From JANYCG01 sp031386665 (GTDB lineage: Bacteria; Pseudomonadota; Gammaproteobacteria; Burkholderiales; Burkholderiaceae_C), in assembly GCA_031386665.1 (NCBI GenBank), contig JANNCN010000009.1, forward strand, positions 1 to 44,205: a DNA stretch of 44,205 nt. Reading direction: 5' to 3'. The notes under the pieces were generated by a model, which saw only the letters and a program-made list of their open reading frames with translations, made no database searches and was not told where the DNA came from. Position 1 is the stretch's first letter. The number at the start of each line of letters is the position of its first letter. Shown here piece by piece: positions 16,229 to 25,208 of the stretch. A program made the translations under genes and the position numbers.

Positions 16229-16789
16229 ATGACCACCGACAATTCAGTTCAGCCGCTGTCAGTTCAGCAGCTTACTTTTGCACCCTTGCCTAAACCAGTA
16301 CCTTTTTCATTGAAGGATTTTTTGTCGAGTTTCATGCTCGTCGAGTTGGTCAAAGGGCTCGCGTTGACCGGCAAATACGCATTTCGACGAAAGGTCACGA
16401 TTCAGTTTCCAGAAGAGAAAACACCGATCAGCCCGCGATTTCGTGGCTTGCATGCTCTGCGGCGCTATGAAAATGGGGAAGAGCGCTGCATTGCATGCAA
16501 ACTGTGCGAGGCCGTCTGTCCTGCAATGGCCATCACCATTGAATCCGAGGTTCGTGACGATGGTTCCCGGCGGACTACCCGGTATGACATCGATCTCACC
16601 AAGTGCATCTTCTGCGGCTTTTGCGAAGAAAGCTGCCCGGTAGATTCAATTGTTGAAACTCAAATTTTGGAGTACTACGGCGAAAAGCGAGGCGACCTTT
16701 ACTTCACTAAAGAAATGTTGCTGGCAGTCGGTGACCGTTACGAAAGCGACATCGCTGCCAACCGTGCGATGGACGCCAAGTACCGGTAG
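16229..16789 (+). CDS. nuoI: NADH-quinone oxidoreductase subunit I
   Basis: The 186-residue ferredoxin-like subunit carries clusters N6a and N6b, which pass electrons to N2. The two ligand sets are CIACKLCEAVCP and CIFCGFCEESCP. An amphipathic N-terminal helix region (SLKDFLSSFMLVELVKGLAL) sits on the membrane. The start at 16229 is preferred to the in-frame ATG at 16223 because GGAAG at 16218-16222 is correctly spaced only for the later one; the difference is two residues. Confidence 0.97.
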   Translation: MTTDNSVQPLSVQQLTFAPLPKPVPFSLKDFLSSFMLVELVKGLALTGKYAFRRKVTIQFPEEKTPISPRFRGLHALRRYENGEERCIACKLCEAVCPAMAITIESEVRDDGSRRTTRYDIDLTKCIFCGFCEESCPVDSIVETQILEYYGEKRGDLYFTKEMLLAVGDRYESDIAANRAMDAKYR

Positions 16790-16852
16790 TTTGGTGCGAT
16801 TCCTGCCCTAATGACTCAACTCATTTAATTTCCCCATACTCAAAACCGACTC

Positions 16853-17500
16853 ATGGACGTTAAGACCGGATTTTTCTATTTGTTCTCAGCGGTGATGCTG
16901 TTTGCATCGTTTCGAGTGATCACGGCGCGCAACCCCGTGTATGCCGCGCTCTATCTGGTGCTTGCGTTTTCTCAGGCTTCGGGCCTGTGGATTTTGATGA
17001 AGGCGGAATTTTTAGCGATTACTCTTGTGCTGGTTTACGTCGGTGCGGTCATGGTTTTGTTTCTCTTTGTCGTGATGATGCTGGACATCAATGTGGATAG
17101 CCTTCGTCAGGGATTTTGGAAGCATTTTCCTGTTGCGGCTACTTTGGGTGCGATCCTGGCGCTTGAAATGGCGGCGGTTTTAATGGGTGGTTTCAGAAGC
17201 ACTGAAGTGCCCAAAATTGCAGAGGCAGCAGTACAACTGTCGCCACAATTTTCGAACACCAAAGAGTTGGGCAAATTGCTGTATTCGCAATATGTTTACC
17301 CGCTGGAGATCGCGGCGATCATTTTGCTGGTTGCCATGATTGCCGCGATTGCGCTGACTTTGCGCCAGCGCAAGGACAGCAAGTATTTGAGTCCATCTGA
17401 CCAAGTTAAAGTCAAAGCGGCTGATCGAATGATTGTTTTGAAGATGGACGCGACCCGAATTGAAGTGCCTCCAGTGTTTAAAGAGGGGACAAAACCATGA
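16853..17500 (+). CDS. nuoJ: NADH-quinone oxidoreductase subunit J
   Basis: The 215-residue membrane subunit has five predicted membrane segments. The third carries the pi-bulge region found in structures (LVYVGAVMVLFLFVVMMLDI). Conserved starts such as FRVITARNPVYAALYLVLAF are present. The last 50 residues are a charged cytoplasmic tail (LTLRQRKDSKYLS onward), usual in beta-proteobacteria. The stop overlaps the nuoK start by ATGA. The 63-nt gap after nuoI contains no gene. Confidence 0.97.
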   Translation: MDVKTGFFYLFSAVMLFASFRVITARNPVYAALYLVLAFSQASGLWILMKAEFLAITLVLVYVGAVMVLFLFVVMMLDINVDSLRQGFWKHFPVAATLGAILALEMAAVLMGGFRSTEVPKIAEAAVQLSPQFSNTKELGKLLYSQYVYPLEIAAIILLVAMIAAIALTLRQRKDSKYLSPSDQVKVKAADRMIVLKMDATRIEVPPVFKEGTKP

Positions 17501-17805
17501 CCCTGACACTCGGCCACTTTTTGTCATTGGGTGCCATTTTGTTTGCGTTGTCGGTCATCGGTATTTTTCTGAACAGGAAAAATCTGATTGTTTTGTTAAT
17601 GGCAATTGAGCTCATGCTGTTGGCGGTAAACATGAACTTTGTGGCGTTCTCGTATTTTCTAAACGACATGCACGGCCAAATATTTGTGTTTTTCATCCTC
17701 ACGGTGGCTGCTGCAGAGTCTGCAATCGGGCTGGCGATTTTGGTGCAGCTGTTTCGCAATAAGTCCAATATCAACGTGGATGAGTTGAATACTCTCAAAG
17801 GTTGA
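17497..17805 (+). CDS. nuoK: NADH-quinone oxidoreductase subunit K
   Basis: The 102-residue membrane subunit is homologous to MrpC. It has three membrane segments and the two conserved membrane glutamates, in LMAIELMLLAVNMNF and in TVAAAESAIGLAI, that take part in proton transfer. Length is standard. It starts on the nuoJ stop, and 50 nt separate it from nuoL. Confidence 0.98.
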   Translation: MTLTLGHFLSLGAILFALSVIGIFLNRKNLIVLLMAIELMLLAVNMNFVAFSYFLNDMHGQIFVFFILTVAAAESAIGLAILVQLFRNKSNINVDELNTLKG

Positions 17806-17855
17806 GCGGTGAGTGTTCTTAAATTCACCTGCATGTTTACCAAACGTCCTACAAC

Positions 17856-19958
17856 ATGAGCCAAACCCTGTCAGCTTCAACCTTGTTGGTCGTGCCTTTG
17901 GCCCCGTTAGTCGGCGCTATTTTGGCGGGCATTCTGGGCACATCTTTTGGCGGCAATGTCATCGGGCGGCGCTCATCACACCTGCTTACGATTTTTGGCG
18001 TGCTGTTGTCGTTTGTGATCTCAGCTTCAACTTTGTACCAAGTGGTTGAGCATGACGCTCGTTTTAACGAGACCTTGTACACCTGGATGGCGGTGGGTGG
18101 TTTCAAAATGGAAATCGGTTTTTTGGTCGATGGCCTGACCGCCATGATGATGTGCGTCGTTACTTTCGTGTCGTTGATGGTTCACATTTACACCATCGGC
18201 TACATGCAAGAAGACGAAGGCTACAACCGATTTTTTGCCTACATTTCGCTGTTCACGTTTTCCATGCTGATGCTCGTCATGAGCAACAACCTGTTGCAGC
18301 TCTTTTTTGGATGGGAGGCCGTGGGTCTGGTGTCCTATTTGTTGATCGGTTTTTGGTTCAACAAACCAAGCGCCATTTTTGCCAACATGAAGGCATTTTT
18401 GGTCAACCGGGTGGGTGACTTTGGCTTCATTCTTGGGATTGGCCTGATTGCCGCCTACGCTGGCACGCTCAATTATTCTGAGGCGTTTGCACGGCGCGCC
18501 GATCTTGCCGCGTTGACGCTTCCTGGAACCGATTGGATGCTGGTGACAGTGATCTGCATTTGCCTTTTTATTGGCGCAATGGGCAAGTCTGCCCAGTTTC
18601 CCTTGCACGTCTGGTTGCCCGATTCAATGGAAGGCCCAACGCCCATTTCTGCGCTGATTCATGCCGCAACGATGGTGACCGCCGGTATTTTCATGGTGGC
18701 CCGCATGTCGCCCCTTTTTGAAATGAGCGATGCCGCCTTGAGCTTCATCATGGTGATTGGCGCAATCACGGCTTTGTTCATGGGGTTTCTGGGCATCATT
18801 CAAAACGACATCAAACGAGTTGTTGCCTATTCGACCTTGTCGCAACTGGGTTACATGACAGTGGCGTTGGGTGCGTCTGCCTACTCGGTTGCGCTGTTTC
18901 ATTTGATGACCCACGCTTTCTTCAAGGCCTTGCTGTTCCTTGCTGCCGGTTCGGTCATTATGGGAGTGCACCACAACCAGGACATTCGCTGGATGGGTGG
19001 CCTTCGGAAGTACATGCCAATCACTTGGATCACGTCTTTGCTCGGATCATTGGCCTTGATAGGCACACCGTTTTTCTCTGGCTTTTACTCTAAAGACAGC
19101 ATCATCGAAGCCGTTCATTTCAGCCACCTGCCCGGGGCGGGTTTTGCGTCGTTCGCGGTGTTGGCAGGCGTCTTTGTGACGGCTTTCTATTCTTTCCGAA
19201 TGTATTTCTTGGTCTTTCACGGCAAAGAGAGATTCGACCAAAACCCGGACGCGCACCATGATGCTCATCATGAGCAGCATCACGCTACTGATCACGCTAT
19301 TGATCACGACACGCATCACAACGCGCACGACGCGCACAATGACTCTCAGGCCAACCAACACAGACAAGAGGCATCCGACAAACCGCACGAATCGCCTTGG
19401 GTGGTCTGGGTGCCGTTGGTGTTGTTGGCGATTCCATCGGTTCTGATTGGGTATCTCACCATTACCCCTATGCTGTTTGGCCATCTTTTGAGCGATGCCA
19501 TCTTTGTGGACTTGGGCAAGCATTCTGGCATGCTTGACTTGGCCAAATCCTTCCACGGCCCATTGGGAATGGTCGTTCACGCACTTTCGACCTTGCCGTT
19601 TTGGTTGGCAGTTGCGGGTGTGGCAACGGCCTACTACATGTACCTGGTCAACCCGGCCTTGCCGACCGCCATCAAGGCCCGATGTATGCCTATTTATAAC
19701 TTGCTTGAGAACAAGTACTACCTGGACTGGTTCAATGAAAACGTTTTGGCGCGTGGCGCTCGTGCATTGGGCATTGGCTTGTGGAAAGGTGGCGACCAAG
19801 CCCTGATTGATGGCACTCTGGTCAATGGCTCATGGAAACTGGTTGCAGCATTTTCAAACGTTGTGCGTTGGGTGCAGACAGGCTACCTCTATCACTATGC
19901 TTTGGCCATGATTTTGGGTATTTTTGTCCTGATGACCTATTTCGTTTGGCTTAAATAG
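17856..19958 (+). CDS. nuoL: NADH-quinone oxidoreductase subunit L with a His-rich loop
   Basis: The 700-residue distal antiporter-like subunit (MrpA family) has about 14 core membrane segments plus the long lateral helix and its anchor at the C-terminus. Conserved blocks include LLQLFFGWEAVGLVSYLLIG with the channel Glu, GKSAQFPLHVWLPDSMEGPT with the channel Lys, and IKRVVAYSTLSQLGYM. Between two membrane segments, residues about 466-512 form a polar loop with 14 His in 47 positions, 12 of them in the first 29. Loops here vary in length in the family; this one is strikingly His-rich and may bind metal or only be a flexible linker. The rest is normal. Confidence 0.97.
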   Translation: MSQTLSASTLLVVPLAPLVGAILAGILGTSFGGNVIGRRSSHLLTIFGVLLSFVISASTLYQVVEHDARFNETLYTWMAVGGFKMEIGFLVDGLTAMMMCVVTFVSLMVHIYTIGYMQEDEGYNRFFAYISLFTFSMLMLVMSNNLLQLFFGWEAVGLVSYLLIGFWFNKPSAIFANMKAFLVNRVGDFGFILGIGLIAAYAGTLNYSEAFARRADLAALTLPGTDWMLVTVICICLFIGAMGKSAQFPLHVWLPDSMEGPTPISALIHAATMVTAGIFMVARMSPLFEMSDAALSFIMVIGAITALFMGFLGIIQNDIKRVVAYSTLSQLGYMTVALGASAYSVALFHLMTHAFFKALLFLAAGSVIMGVHHNQDIRWMGGLRKYMPITWITSLLGSLALIGTPFFSGFYSKDSIIEAVHFSHLPGAGFASFAVLAGVFVTAFYSFRMYFLVFHGKERFDQNPDAHHDAHHEQHHATDHAIDHDTHHNAHDAHNDSQANQHRQEASDKPHESPWVVWVPLVLLAIPSVLIGYLTITPMLFGHLLSDAIFVDLGKHSGMLDLAKSFHGPLGMVVHALSTLPFWLAVAGVATAYYMYLVNPALPTAIKARCMPIYNLLENKYYLDWFNENVLARGARALGIGLWKGGDQALIDGTLVNGSWKLVAAFSNVVRWVQTGYLYHYALAMILGIFVLMTYFVWLK

Positions 19959-20012
19959 CCGCCGATTTGAGCGTCTTGCCTTAAAAAAAGAAATGAACGG
20001 AGAACCGTAAAA

Positions 20013-21488
20013 ATGGGTTTGTTGAGCCTGACTATTTGGACGCCCATAGCCTTTGGCGTTGTTCTGCTGGCCTTGGGCCGGGACGATCAGGCCCGTGCGG
20101 TGCGTTGGGTTGCTTTGATTGGCGCTGTCATCAGTCTCTTGGTGACGCTGCCCTTGGTGGGCGGGTTCCAGTCAGATACGGCTGCAATGCAGTTTGTTGA
20201 GCAGGCACCCTGGATCAGCCGGTTCAACGTCAGCTACCACTTGGGAGTGGATGGCATTTCACTGTGGTTCATTCCTTTGACCGCATTCATCAATGTGATT
20301 GTGGTCATCGCCGGTTGGGAGGCCATCACCCAGCGCGTGAACCAGTACATGGGCGCCTTCCTGATTCTCAGTGGCTTGATGATCGGCGTCTTCTGCGCAC
20401 TAGACGGCTTGCTGTTTTATGTGTTTTTCGAAGCCACCCTGATCCCCATGTACCTAATCATCGGCATCTGGGGTGGCCCCAACAAGATCTACGCGGCATT
20501 CAAGTTCTTTCTCTACACGCTGCTGGGTTCGTTGCTCATGTTGATCGCCTTGATCTACCTGTACACCAAGTCGGGCGGCAGTTTTGATATTGCAACCTGG
20601 CACAAACTCCCTCTCGGCGGCACCACTCAGACACTGCTGTTTTTTGCCTTTTTCTCGGCTTTTGCTGTGAAAGTGCCCATGTGGCCGGTTCACACCTGGT
20701 TGCCTGATGTTCACGTTGAGGCACCCACCGGTGGGTCCGCCGTGCTGGCCGCCATCATGCTCAAGCTCGGTGCCTATGGCTTCCTGCGGTTTGCCATGCC
20801 CATTGCGCCAGACGCCGCGCGCGAATGGGCTTGGCTCATTATTGCGCTGTCTCTTATTGCAGTTATCTACGTCGGTTTGGTGGCCATGGTTCAGCAGGAC
20901 ATGAAAAAACTGGTGGCCTATTCGTCTGTGGCGCACATGGGTTTTGTGACGCTCGGCCTTTTTATCTTCAATGATCTCGGCGTCTCTGGCGGCTTGGTTC
21001 AAATGATCGCCCACGGCTTTGTTTCTGCCGCCATGTTTTTGTCGATTGGCGTGTTGTATGACCGCATGCATTCCCGAGAGATCGCCAGTTACGGCGGCGT
21101 TATCAACACCATGCCCCGCTTCACCGCATTTGCTTTGTTTTTTGCAATGGCCAACTGCGGGCTTCCTGCCACTGCGGGGTTTGTGGGCGAGTGGATGGTT
21201 ATTTTGGGCGCAGTCAAAGCCAATTTCTGGCTTGGCTTTGCAGCGGCGAGTGCCTTGATTTTTGGCGCTGCTTACACCTTGTGGATGTTCAAGCGCGTCT
21301 ACTTGGGGCCAGTTGCCAATGACGAAGTCAAAGCCTTGGTTGACATCAACGCACGCGAGTTTTTCATGATGGCATTGCTCGCCATTGCCGTTTTGTGGAT
21401 GGGCGTTTACCCCAAACCGTTCACCGACGTGATGGACGTGTCGGTCACGGAATTGCTCAAGCACCTGGCAATTTCAAAGTTGAATTGA
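20013..21488 (+). CDS. nuoM: NADH-quinone oxidoreductase subunit M
   Basis: The 491-residue antiporter-like subunit (MrpD type) has about 14 membrane segments. The channel Glu is in LLFYVFFEATLIPMYLIIGI and the channel Lys in AFAVKVPMWPVHTWLPDVHV. MKKLVAYSSVAHMGFVTLGL is the usual block around the broken helix. A GGAG lies 10 nt before the ATG at 20013. Length is normal. Confidence 0.98.
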   Translation: MGLLSLTIWTPIAFGVVLLALGRDDQARAVRWVALIGAVISLLVTLPLVGGFQSDTAAMQFVEQAPWISRFNVSYHLGVDGISLWFIPLTAFINVIVVIAGWEAITQRVNQYMGAFLILSGLMIGVFCALDGLLFYVFFEATLIPMYLIIGIWGGPNKIYAAFKFFLYTLLGSLLMLIALIYLYTKSGGSFDIATWHKLPLGGTTQTLLFFAFFSAFAVKVPMWPVHTWLPDVHVEAPTGGSAVLAAIMLKLGAYGFLRFAMPIAPDAAREWAWLIIALSLIAVIYVGLVAMVQQDMKKLVAYSSVAHMGFVTLGLFIFNDLGVSGGLVQMIAHGFVSAAMFLSIGVLYDRMHSREIASYGGVINTMPRFTAFALFFAMANCGLPATAGFVGEWMVILGAVKANFWLGFAAASALIFGAAYTLWMFKRVYLGPVANDEVKALVDINAREFFMMALLAIAVLWMGVYPKPFTDVMDVSVTELLKHLAISKLN

Positions 21489-21505
21489 ATGAAAAGAACC
21501 AGGCA

Positions 21506-22993
21506 ATGATTGACAAACTGAGTTGGATCACCGTTTACCCTGAGGCCCTGTTGGCGGTGATGGCCTGTGCTATTGCGCTGATTGACCTGGGCGTGAAGTC
21601 GCCTAAGCGCACGGTGACGTACGTGTTGACTTTGATCACCTTGGGTGTGGTGGCACTGTTGCAAGCCATGTATGCCAGTGGCGGCTCAACGGCTTACGGA
21701 TTTGGCAACATGGTGGTCAGTGACCCCATGGGCAATTGGCTCAAATGCTTTGCCACTCTGGCCGTCATGGTCACCTTGGTCTACGGTCGCCCGTATGCGG
21801 CGGCACGCGACATGCTGCGCGGGGGCGAATTGTTTTCATTGAGCATGTTTGCCCTGTTGGGCATGTTTGTGATGATCTCCGGCAACAATTTTCTCGTGTT
21901 GTACATGGGCTTGGAACTGCTCACCCTGTCCAGCTACGCTTTGGTGGCCTTGCGTCGTGACAATGCCGTGGCTTCCGAAGCCGCCATGAAATACTTTGTG
22001 CTGGGTGCTATGGCGTCGGGCTTTTTGTTGTATGGCTTGTCCATGATGTACGGTGCTACCGGCTCGCTGGACATCAATGCCGCCTTCAAGGCCATCAACT
22101 CGGGCAGTGTCAACCACCGCGTGCTGGTGTTTGGCTTGGTCTTCGTCGTGGCGGGCTTGGCGTTCAAGTTGGGCGTGGTGCCCTTCCACATGTGGATTCC
22201 AGACGTTTACCAGGGCGCACCCACTGCAGTAACGCTGCTGATTGGTGGTGCCCCCAAGTTGGCGGCGTTCGCGATCTGCATTCGCCTGCTGGTTGAAGGC
22301 ATGCTGCCGCTGGCACCGGACTGGCAGCAAATGTTGATGGTGTTGAGCATCGGCTCGCTGCTCATTGGCAATCTGGCGGCCATTGCACAGTCCAACCTCA
22401 AGCGCATGCTGGCCTATTCCACGATTTCGCAAATGGGTTTCGTGCTGCTGGGTTTGATGTCGGGTTTTGTCAATGGCAACACCTTGTCTGCCGCCAATGC
22501 CTACAGTTCGGCCATGTTTTACGTGATCACCTACGTGCTGACCACATTGGCGAGTTTCGGCGTCATTTTGTTGCTTTCCCGCGAAGGCTTCGAAAGCGAA
22601 GAGATTTCTGATTTTGCGGGACTGAACCAACGCAGCCCGCTTTACGCGGCGGTCATGGCCGTTTGCTTGTTGTCGTTGGCCGGCATACCGCCGATGGTCG
22701 GTTTTTACGCCAAGTTGTCGGTTTTGCAGGCGCTGATTGCCTCAGGCCAGGCGGTTCACATTGGCTTGGCGGTGTTTGCCGTGATGATGAGCCTGATTGG
22801 CGCGTTTTATTACCTGCGCGTGGTCAAGGTGATGTACTTTGACGACCCCATCACAGCGGGCCAGGTTCATGCGCCAGCTGATGTGCGGACGGTGCTGTCC
22901 ATCAATGGTGCCTTGGTTCTCATCCTGGGCATCGTGCCCAGCGGTTTGATGACCTTGTGTGCCAACGCGGTTCAGAAAATGTTGGGTACCTGA
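21506..22993 (+). CDS. nuoN: NADH-quinone oxidoreductase subunit N
   Basis: The 495-residue third antiporter-like subunit closes the nuo operon. The channel Glu lies in LVLYMGLELLTLSSYALVAL and the Lys in AFKLGVVPFHMWIPDVYQGA. LKRMLAYSTISQMGFVLLGL and SLAGIPPMVGFYAK are intact. The start at 21506 is 17 nt after the nuoM stop and gives a normal N-terminus; the longer frame from 21395 overlaps nuoM and is not needed. No intrinsic terminator was found in the 52 nt after the stop. Confidence 0.98.
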   Translation: MIDKLSWITVYPEALLAVMACAIALIDLGVKSPKRTVTYVLTLITLGVVALLQAMYASGGSTAYGFGNMVVSDPMGNWLKCFATLAVMVTLVYGRPYAAARDMLRGGELFSLSMFALLGMFVMISGNNFLVLYMGLELLTLSSYALVALRRDNAVASEAAMKYFVLGAMASGFLLYGLSMMYGATGSLDINAAFKAINSGSVNHRVLVFGLVFVVAGLAFKLGVVPFHMWIPDVYQGAPTAVTLLIGGAPKLAAFAICIRLLVEGMLPLAPDWQQMLMVLSIGSLLIGNLAAIAQSNLKRMLAYSTISQMGFVLLGLMSGFVNGNTLSAANAYSSAMFYVITYVLTTLASFGVILLLSREGFESEEISDFAGLNQRSPLYAAVMAVCLLSLAGIPPMVGFYAKLSVLQALIASGQAVHIGLAVFAVMMSLIGAFYYLRVVKVMYFDDPITAGQVHAPADVRTVLSINGALVLILGIVPSGLMTLCANAVQKMLGT

Positions 22994-23045
22994 GGGCTTT
23001 CCCCTTTTGGGTGGGCCCTTCCCGCATTGAACCGATAATCAAGCC

Positions 23046-23588
23046 ATGAAAGTTTTGGATCTTCAGTGTGAGCACGGCCACGTGTTTGAAGGCTGGTTTG
23101 GCTCTGAAAATGATTACCAAGACCAGCAAAATCGCGCTTTGGTGCAATGCCCGCTGTGCGCTAGTGGCAAAGTCACCAAACGCTTGAGTGCGCCGCGCCT
23201 GAACTTTGGCAAAGCGCGCCAGCTCCCCCTGAAATCAACGGAGCACGCTGAGCCCGCCTCCTCATCTGCGCCCATCACAGGCAAATCGGGCAATCCAGGC
23301 AATTCGGGCGGCAATGAAGCCGCACCTTCAGCAGACCTCGTTGCCATGCCCGCGCCAGATCAAGCCCTTGCAGCTGCCTGGATGGCCATGTCCCGCCGTA
23401 TTTTGGCCAAGACCGTTGATGTTGGCCCCAAGTTCGCTGAAGAGGCCCGCAAAATTCACTACGGTGAAACCAAAGAGCGTGCCATTCGCGGCCAAGCGTC
23501 GCCCGATGAAACTCAGGCACTGCTCGAAGAGGGCATCGCCGTGATGCCGCTGTTTGTGCCTGAAGGGCTAAAAGGTACCTTGCAGTAG
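23046..23588 (+). CDS. DUF1178 family protein
   Basis: The 180-residue cytoplasmic protein belongs to DUF1178, which has no established function. A zinc-ribbon-like N-terminus is visible: LQCEHGHVFEGWF followed by VQCPLCASGKVTKRLSAPRL, with four candidate ligands (Cys8, His10 or His12, and the CPLC pair). A low-complexity Ser/Gly/Ala linker (about residues 60-95) joins it to a helical C-terminal half ending in the family-typical KFAEEARKIHYGETKERAIR, GQASPDETQALLEEGIAVMP and LFVPE. It follows nuoN by 52 nt on the same strand and could be transcribed with the operon. It is convergent with gdhA. Confidence 0.9.
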   Translation: MKVLDLQCEHGHVFEGWFGSENDYQDQQNRALVQCPLCASGKVTKRLSAPRLNFGKARQLPLKSTEHAEPASSSAPITGKSGNPGNSGGNEAAPSADLVAMPAPDQALAAAWMAMSRRILAKTVDVGPKFAEEARKIHYGETKERAIRGQASPDETQALLEEGIAVMPLFVPEGLKGTLQ

Positions 23589-23608
23589 CTTCTGCCAATT
23601 CTGGACGA

Positions 23609-24925
23609 TCAAGGGTACAACCCCCGCAGCTCTCGCGCATGCAGTATCCGCTTGCAGGCCACAATGAACGTCGCCGTGCGCAGGCTCACTTTGTTGTCTT
23701 GCGCCACTTGCCAGACCCCCGCAAAGGCTTCTTTCATGATGCGCACCAAGCGGGCGTTGATTTCGTCCTCGCTCCAGAAGAAGCTGGAGAAGTCTTGCAC
23801 CCATTCAAAATAGCTCACCGTCACGCCGCCGGCGTTGGCAATCACGTCGGGCAGCACCAACACGTTGCGGTCGTGCAAGATGTCGTCTGCGGCGGGTGTG
23901 GTGGGGCCGTTGGCACCCTCAATGATCATTTTGGCTTTGATTTTGGGGGCGTTGACTTCGGTGATCTGTTGCTCCAGCGCGGCAGGAATCAAGATCTCGC
24001 AATCCACTTCCCAAAACGCTTCGCTGGCGATCACCTCGGCTTGGGCAAAGCCTGCCACGCTGCCGACTTTGGCAACGTGCGCCAAAAGTGCCGGCACGTC
24101 CAAGCCCGCAGCCCTGTAGATCGTGCCGCCATGGTCCTGCACCGCGACCACTTTGGCACCGGCTTCGGTAAACAACCGTCCTGCTACGCCACCCACATTG
24201 CCAAAGCCCTGCACGGCAATACGCGCTTTGCTGATGTCCATCCCAATGTGCTGGGCCGCTTCCACGCCCACGGTGAACACGCCGCGCCCCGTGGCGTCGC
24301 GCCGACCCAATGACCCGCCCAAGTCAATCGGCTTGCCAGTCACCACGCCGGTAGCCGTGGCCCCTTCGTTCATGGAATAAGTGTCCATCATCCAGGCCAT
24401 GATCTGCTCATTGGTGTTCACATCGGGCGCAGGGATGTCTTTGGTGGGGCCAATGATGATGCCGATTTCGCTGGTGTAGCGGCGCGTCATGCGCTCCAGC
24501 TCTCCGAGCGACAGCGTTTTGGGATCGACGCGAATGCCACCTTTGGCTCCGCCGTAGGGCACGTTGACGGCCGCGTTTTTGATCGACATCCAGGCAGACA
24601 GCGCCATCACCTCGGACAGTGTCACATCCTGGTGAAAGCGCACGCCGCCTTTGCCCGGGCCGCGCGAGGTGTTGTGCTGCACGCGGTAGCCTTCAAAGTG
24701 GCGAATATGGCCGTTGTCCATTTGAATCGGCACATCCACAATCAGCGCGCGTTTGGGGCGGCGCAGCGTGTCAACCCAACGGGCCAAATGGCCCAGGTAG
24801 GGCTCCACCCGATCCACCTGCTGCAGGTAAATGCCCCATGGCCCGAGCTTGTCGGCTTGCAGGTAAGAGGGCAGCGGGACGCCCGTGGTTTTGAGGGGGG
24901 CCTCGGGGCTTGTGGCGTGAGACAT
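23609..24925 (-). CDS. Glu/Leu/Phe/Val dehydrogenase, glutamate dehydrogenase type
   Basis: The 438-residue enzyme deaminates glutamate to 2-oxoglutarate with NAD(P), or runs in reverse. Visible are GKGGVRFHQDV and the catalytic-lysine block VPYGGAKGGIRVDPK, then GPTKDIPAPDVNTNEQIMAW, the Rossmann loop VQGFGNVGG and EGANGPTTPAADDIL. Length fits the hexameric class of about 410-450 residues. The ATG at 24925 is chosen because AAGGAG lies 6 nt upstream; a second ATG at 24946 has no such site. An inverted repeat upstream (25007-25027) is a candidate operator. Cofactor preference cannot be decided by eye. The gene ends 20 nt from the convergent DUF1178 gene. Confidence 0.95.
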   Translation of the reverse strand: MSHATSPEAPLKTTGVPLPSYLQADKLGPWGIYLQQVDRVEPYLGHLARWVDTLRRPKRALIVDVPIQMDNGHIRHFEGYRVQHNTSRGPGKGGVRFHQDVTLSEVMALSAWMSIKNAAVNVPYGGAKGGIRVDPKTLSLGELERMTRRYTSEIGIIIGPTKDIPAPDVNTNEQIMAWMMDTYSMNEGATATGVVTGKPIDLGGSLGRRDATGRGVFTVGVEAAQHIGMDISKARIAVQGFGNVGGVAGRLFTEAGAKVVAVQDHGGTIYRAAGLDVPALLAHVAKVGSVAGFAQAEVIASEAFWEVDCEILIPAALEQQITEVNAPKIKAKMIIEGANGPTTPAADDILHDRNVLVLPDVIANAGGVTVSYFEWVQDFSSFFWSEDEINARLVRIMKEAFAGVWQVAQDNKVSLRTATFIVACKRILHARELRGLYP

Positions 24926-25006
24926 GGACGGCTCCTTGTGGGACATGATGAAGCCCCGAACTTTAGGAGGTCAGCGCTGCGCTGTCCAACGCCGGTTTTA
25001 AATCAA

Positions 25007-25027
25007 ATTATGCGCAAAACGCATAAT
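25007..25027. promoter_or_regulatory. Candidate operator upstream of the glutamate dehydrogenase gene
   Basis: ATTATGCG and CGCATAAT are exact inverted arms separated by 5 nt, 82 nt before the dehydrogenase ATG on the minus strand. A symmetric AT-rich site at this distance suits a dimeric regulator. A further perfect 14-bp palindrome, AAAACTCGAGTTTT, lies at 25065-25078. The regulator is unknown. Confidence 0.5.
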
Positions 25028-25091
25028 CTACCGAGCGTGGCGACGGGGCCACCCAACAGGCTCAAAAACTCGAGTTTTCAGGTGTTTTTGG

Positions 25092-25119
25092 AAAAAAAGA
25101 ACCTGCAGGTTCTTTTTTT
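25092..25119. terminator. Perfect 28-nt palindrome, bidirectional terminator (copy B)
   Basis: Seven A, then GAACCTGCAGGTTC, then seven T: a fully symmetric sequence that gives a GC-cored hairpin followed by a U run on both strands. It lies on the 3' side of the ABC exporter gene, 200 nt after its stop on the minus strand. The same core with nine T follows the dehydratase gene at 37076. In both places the CCTCTAGCTC element lies next to it. Confidence 0.75.
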
Positions 25120-25137
25120 CGTCAAAAGGCTAAATTT

Positions 25138-25208
25138 GGTCGAAATATGAAAAAAATATGCCTCTAGCTCCCGAATAATATAGATAGTTTGCTACTAATA
25201 ATATAGCA
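25138..25208. repeat. Dispersed intergenic element, copy B
   Basis: GGTCGAAATATGA, then CCTCTAGCTCCCGA, then a weak hairpin (TGCTA...TAGCA) ending at 25208. It aligns with copy C (37115-37186) over its whole length and with copy A (1551-1632) in the head block and the hairpin. It is not coding. It fills part of the 397-bp gap between the glutamate dehydrogenase and ABC exporter genes. Confidence 0.75.

Noticed and set aside
20454..21464. Long minus-strand open frame opposite nuoM
   Set aside because: It lies wholly within nuoM, its translation is His/Gln/Arg-rich as expected of an antisense shadow, and no family is recognisable.
22994..23045. G/C-rich stretch after nuoN as a terminator
   Set aside because: No stem of useful length followed by T residues could be drawn, so the DUF1178 gene may be read through from nuo.
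24926..24946. Upstream ATG at 24946 as glutamate dehydrogenase start
   Set aside because: The AAGGAG ribosome site lies between the two ATGs and serves only the one at 24925.
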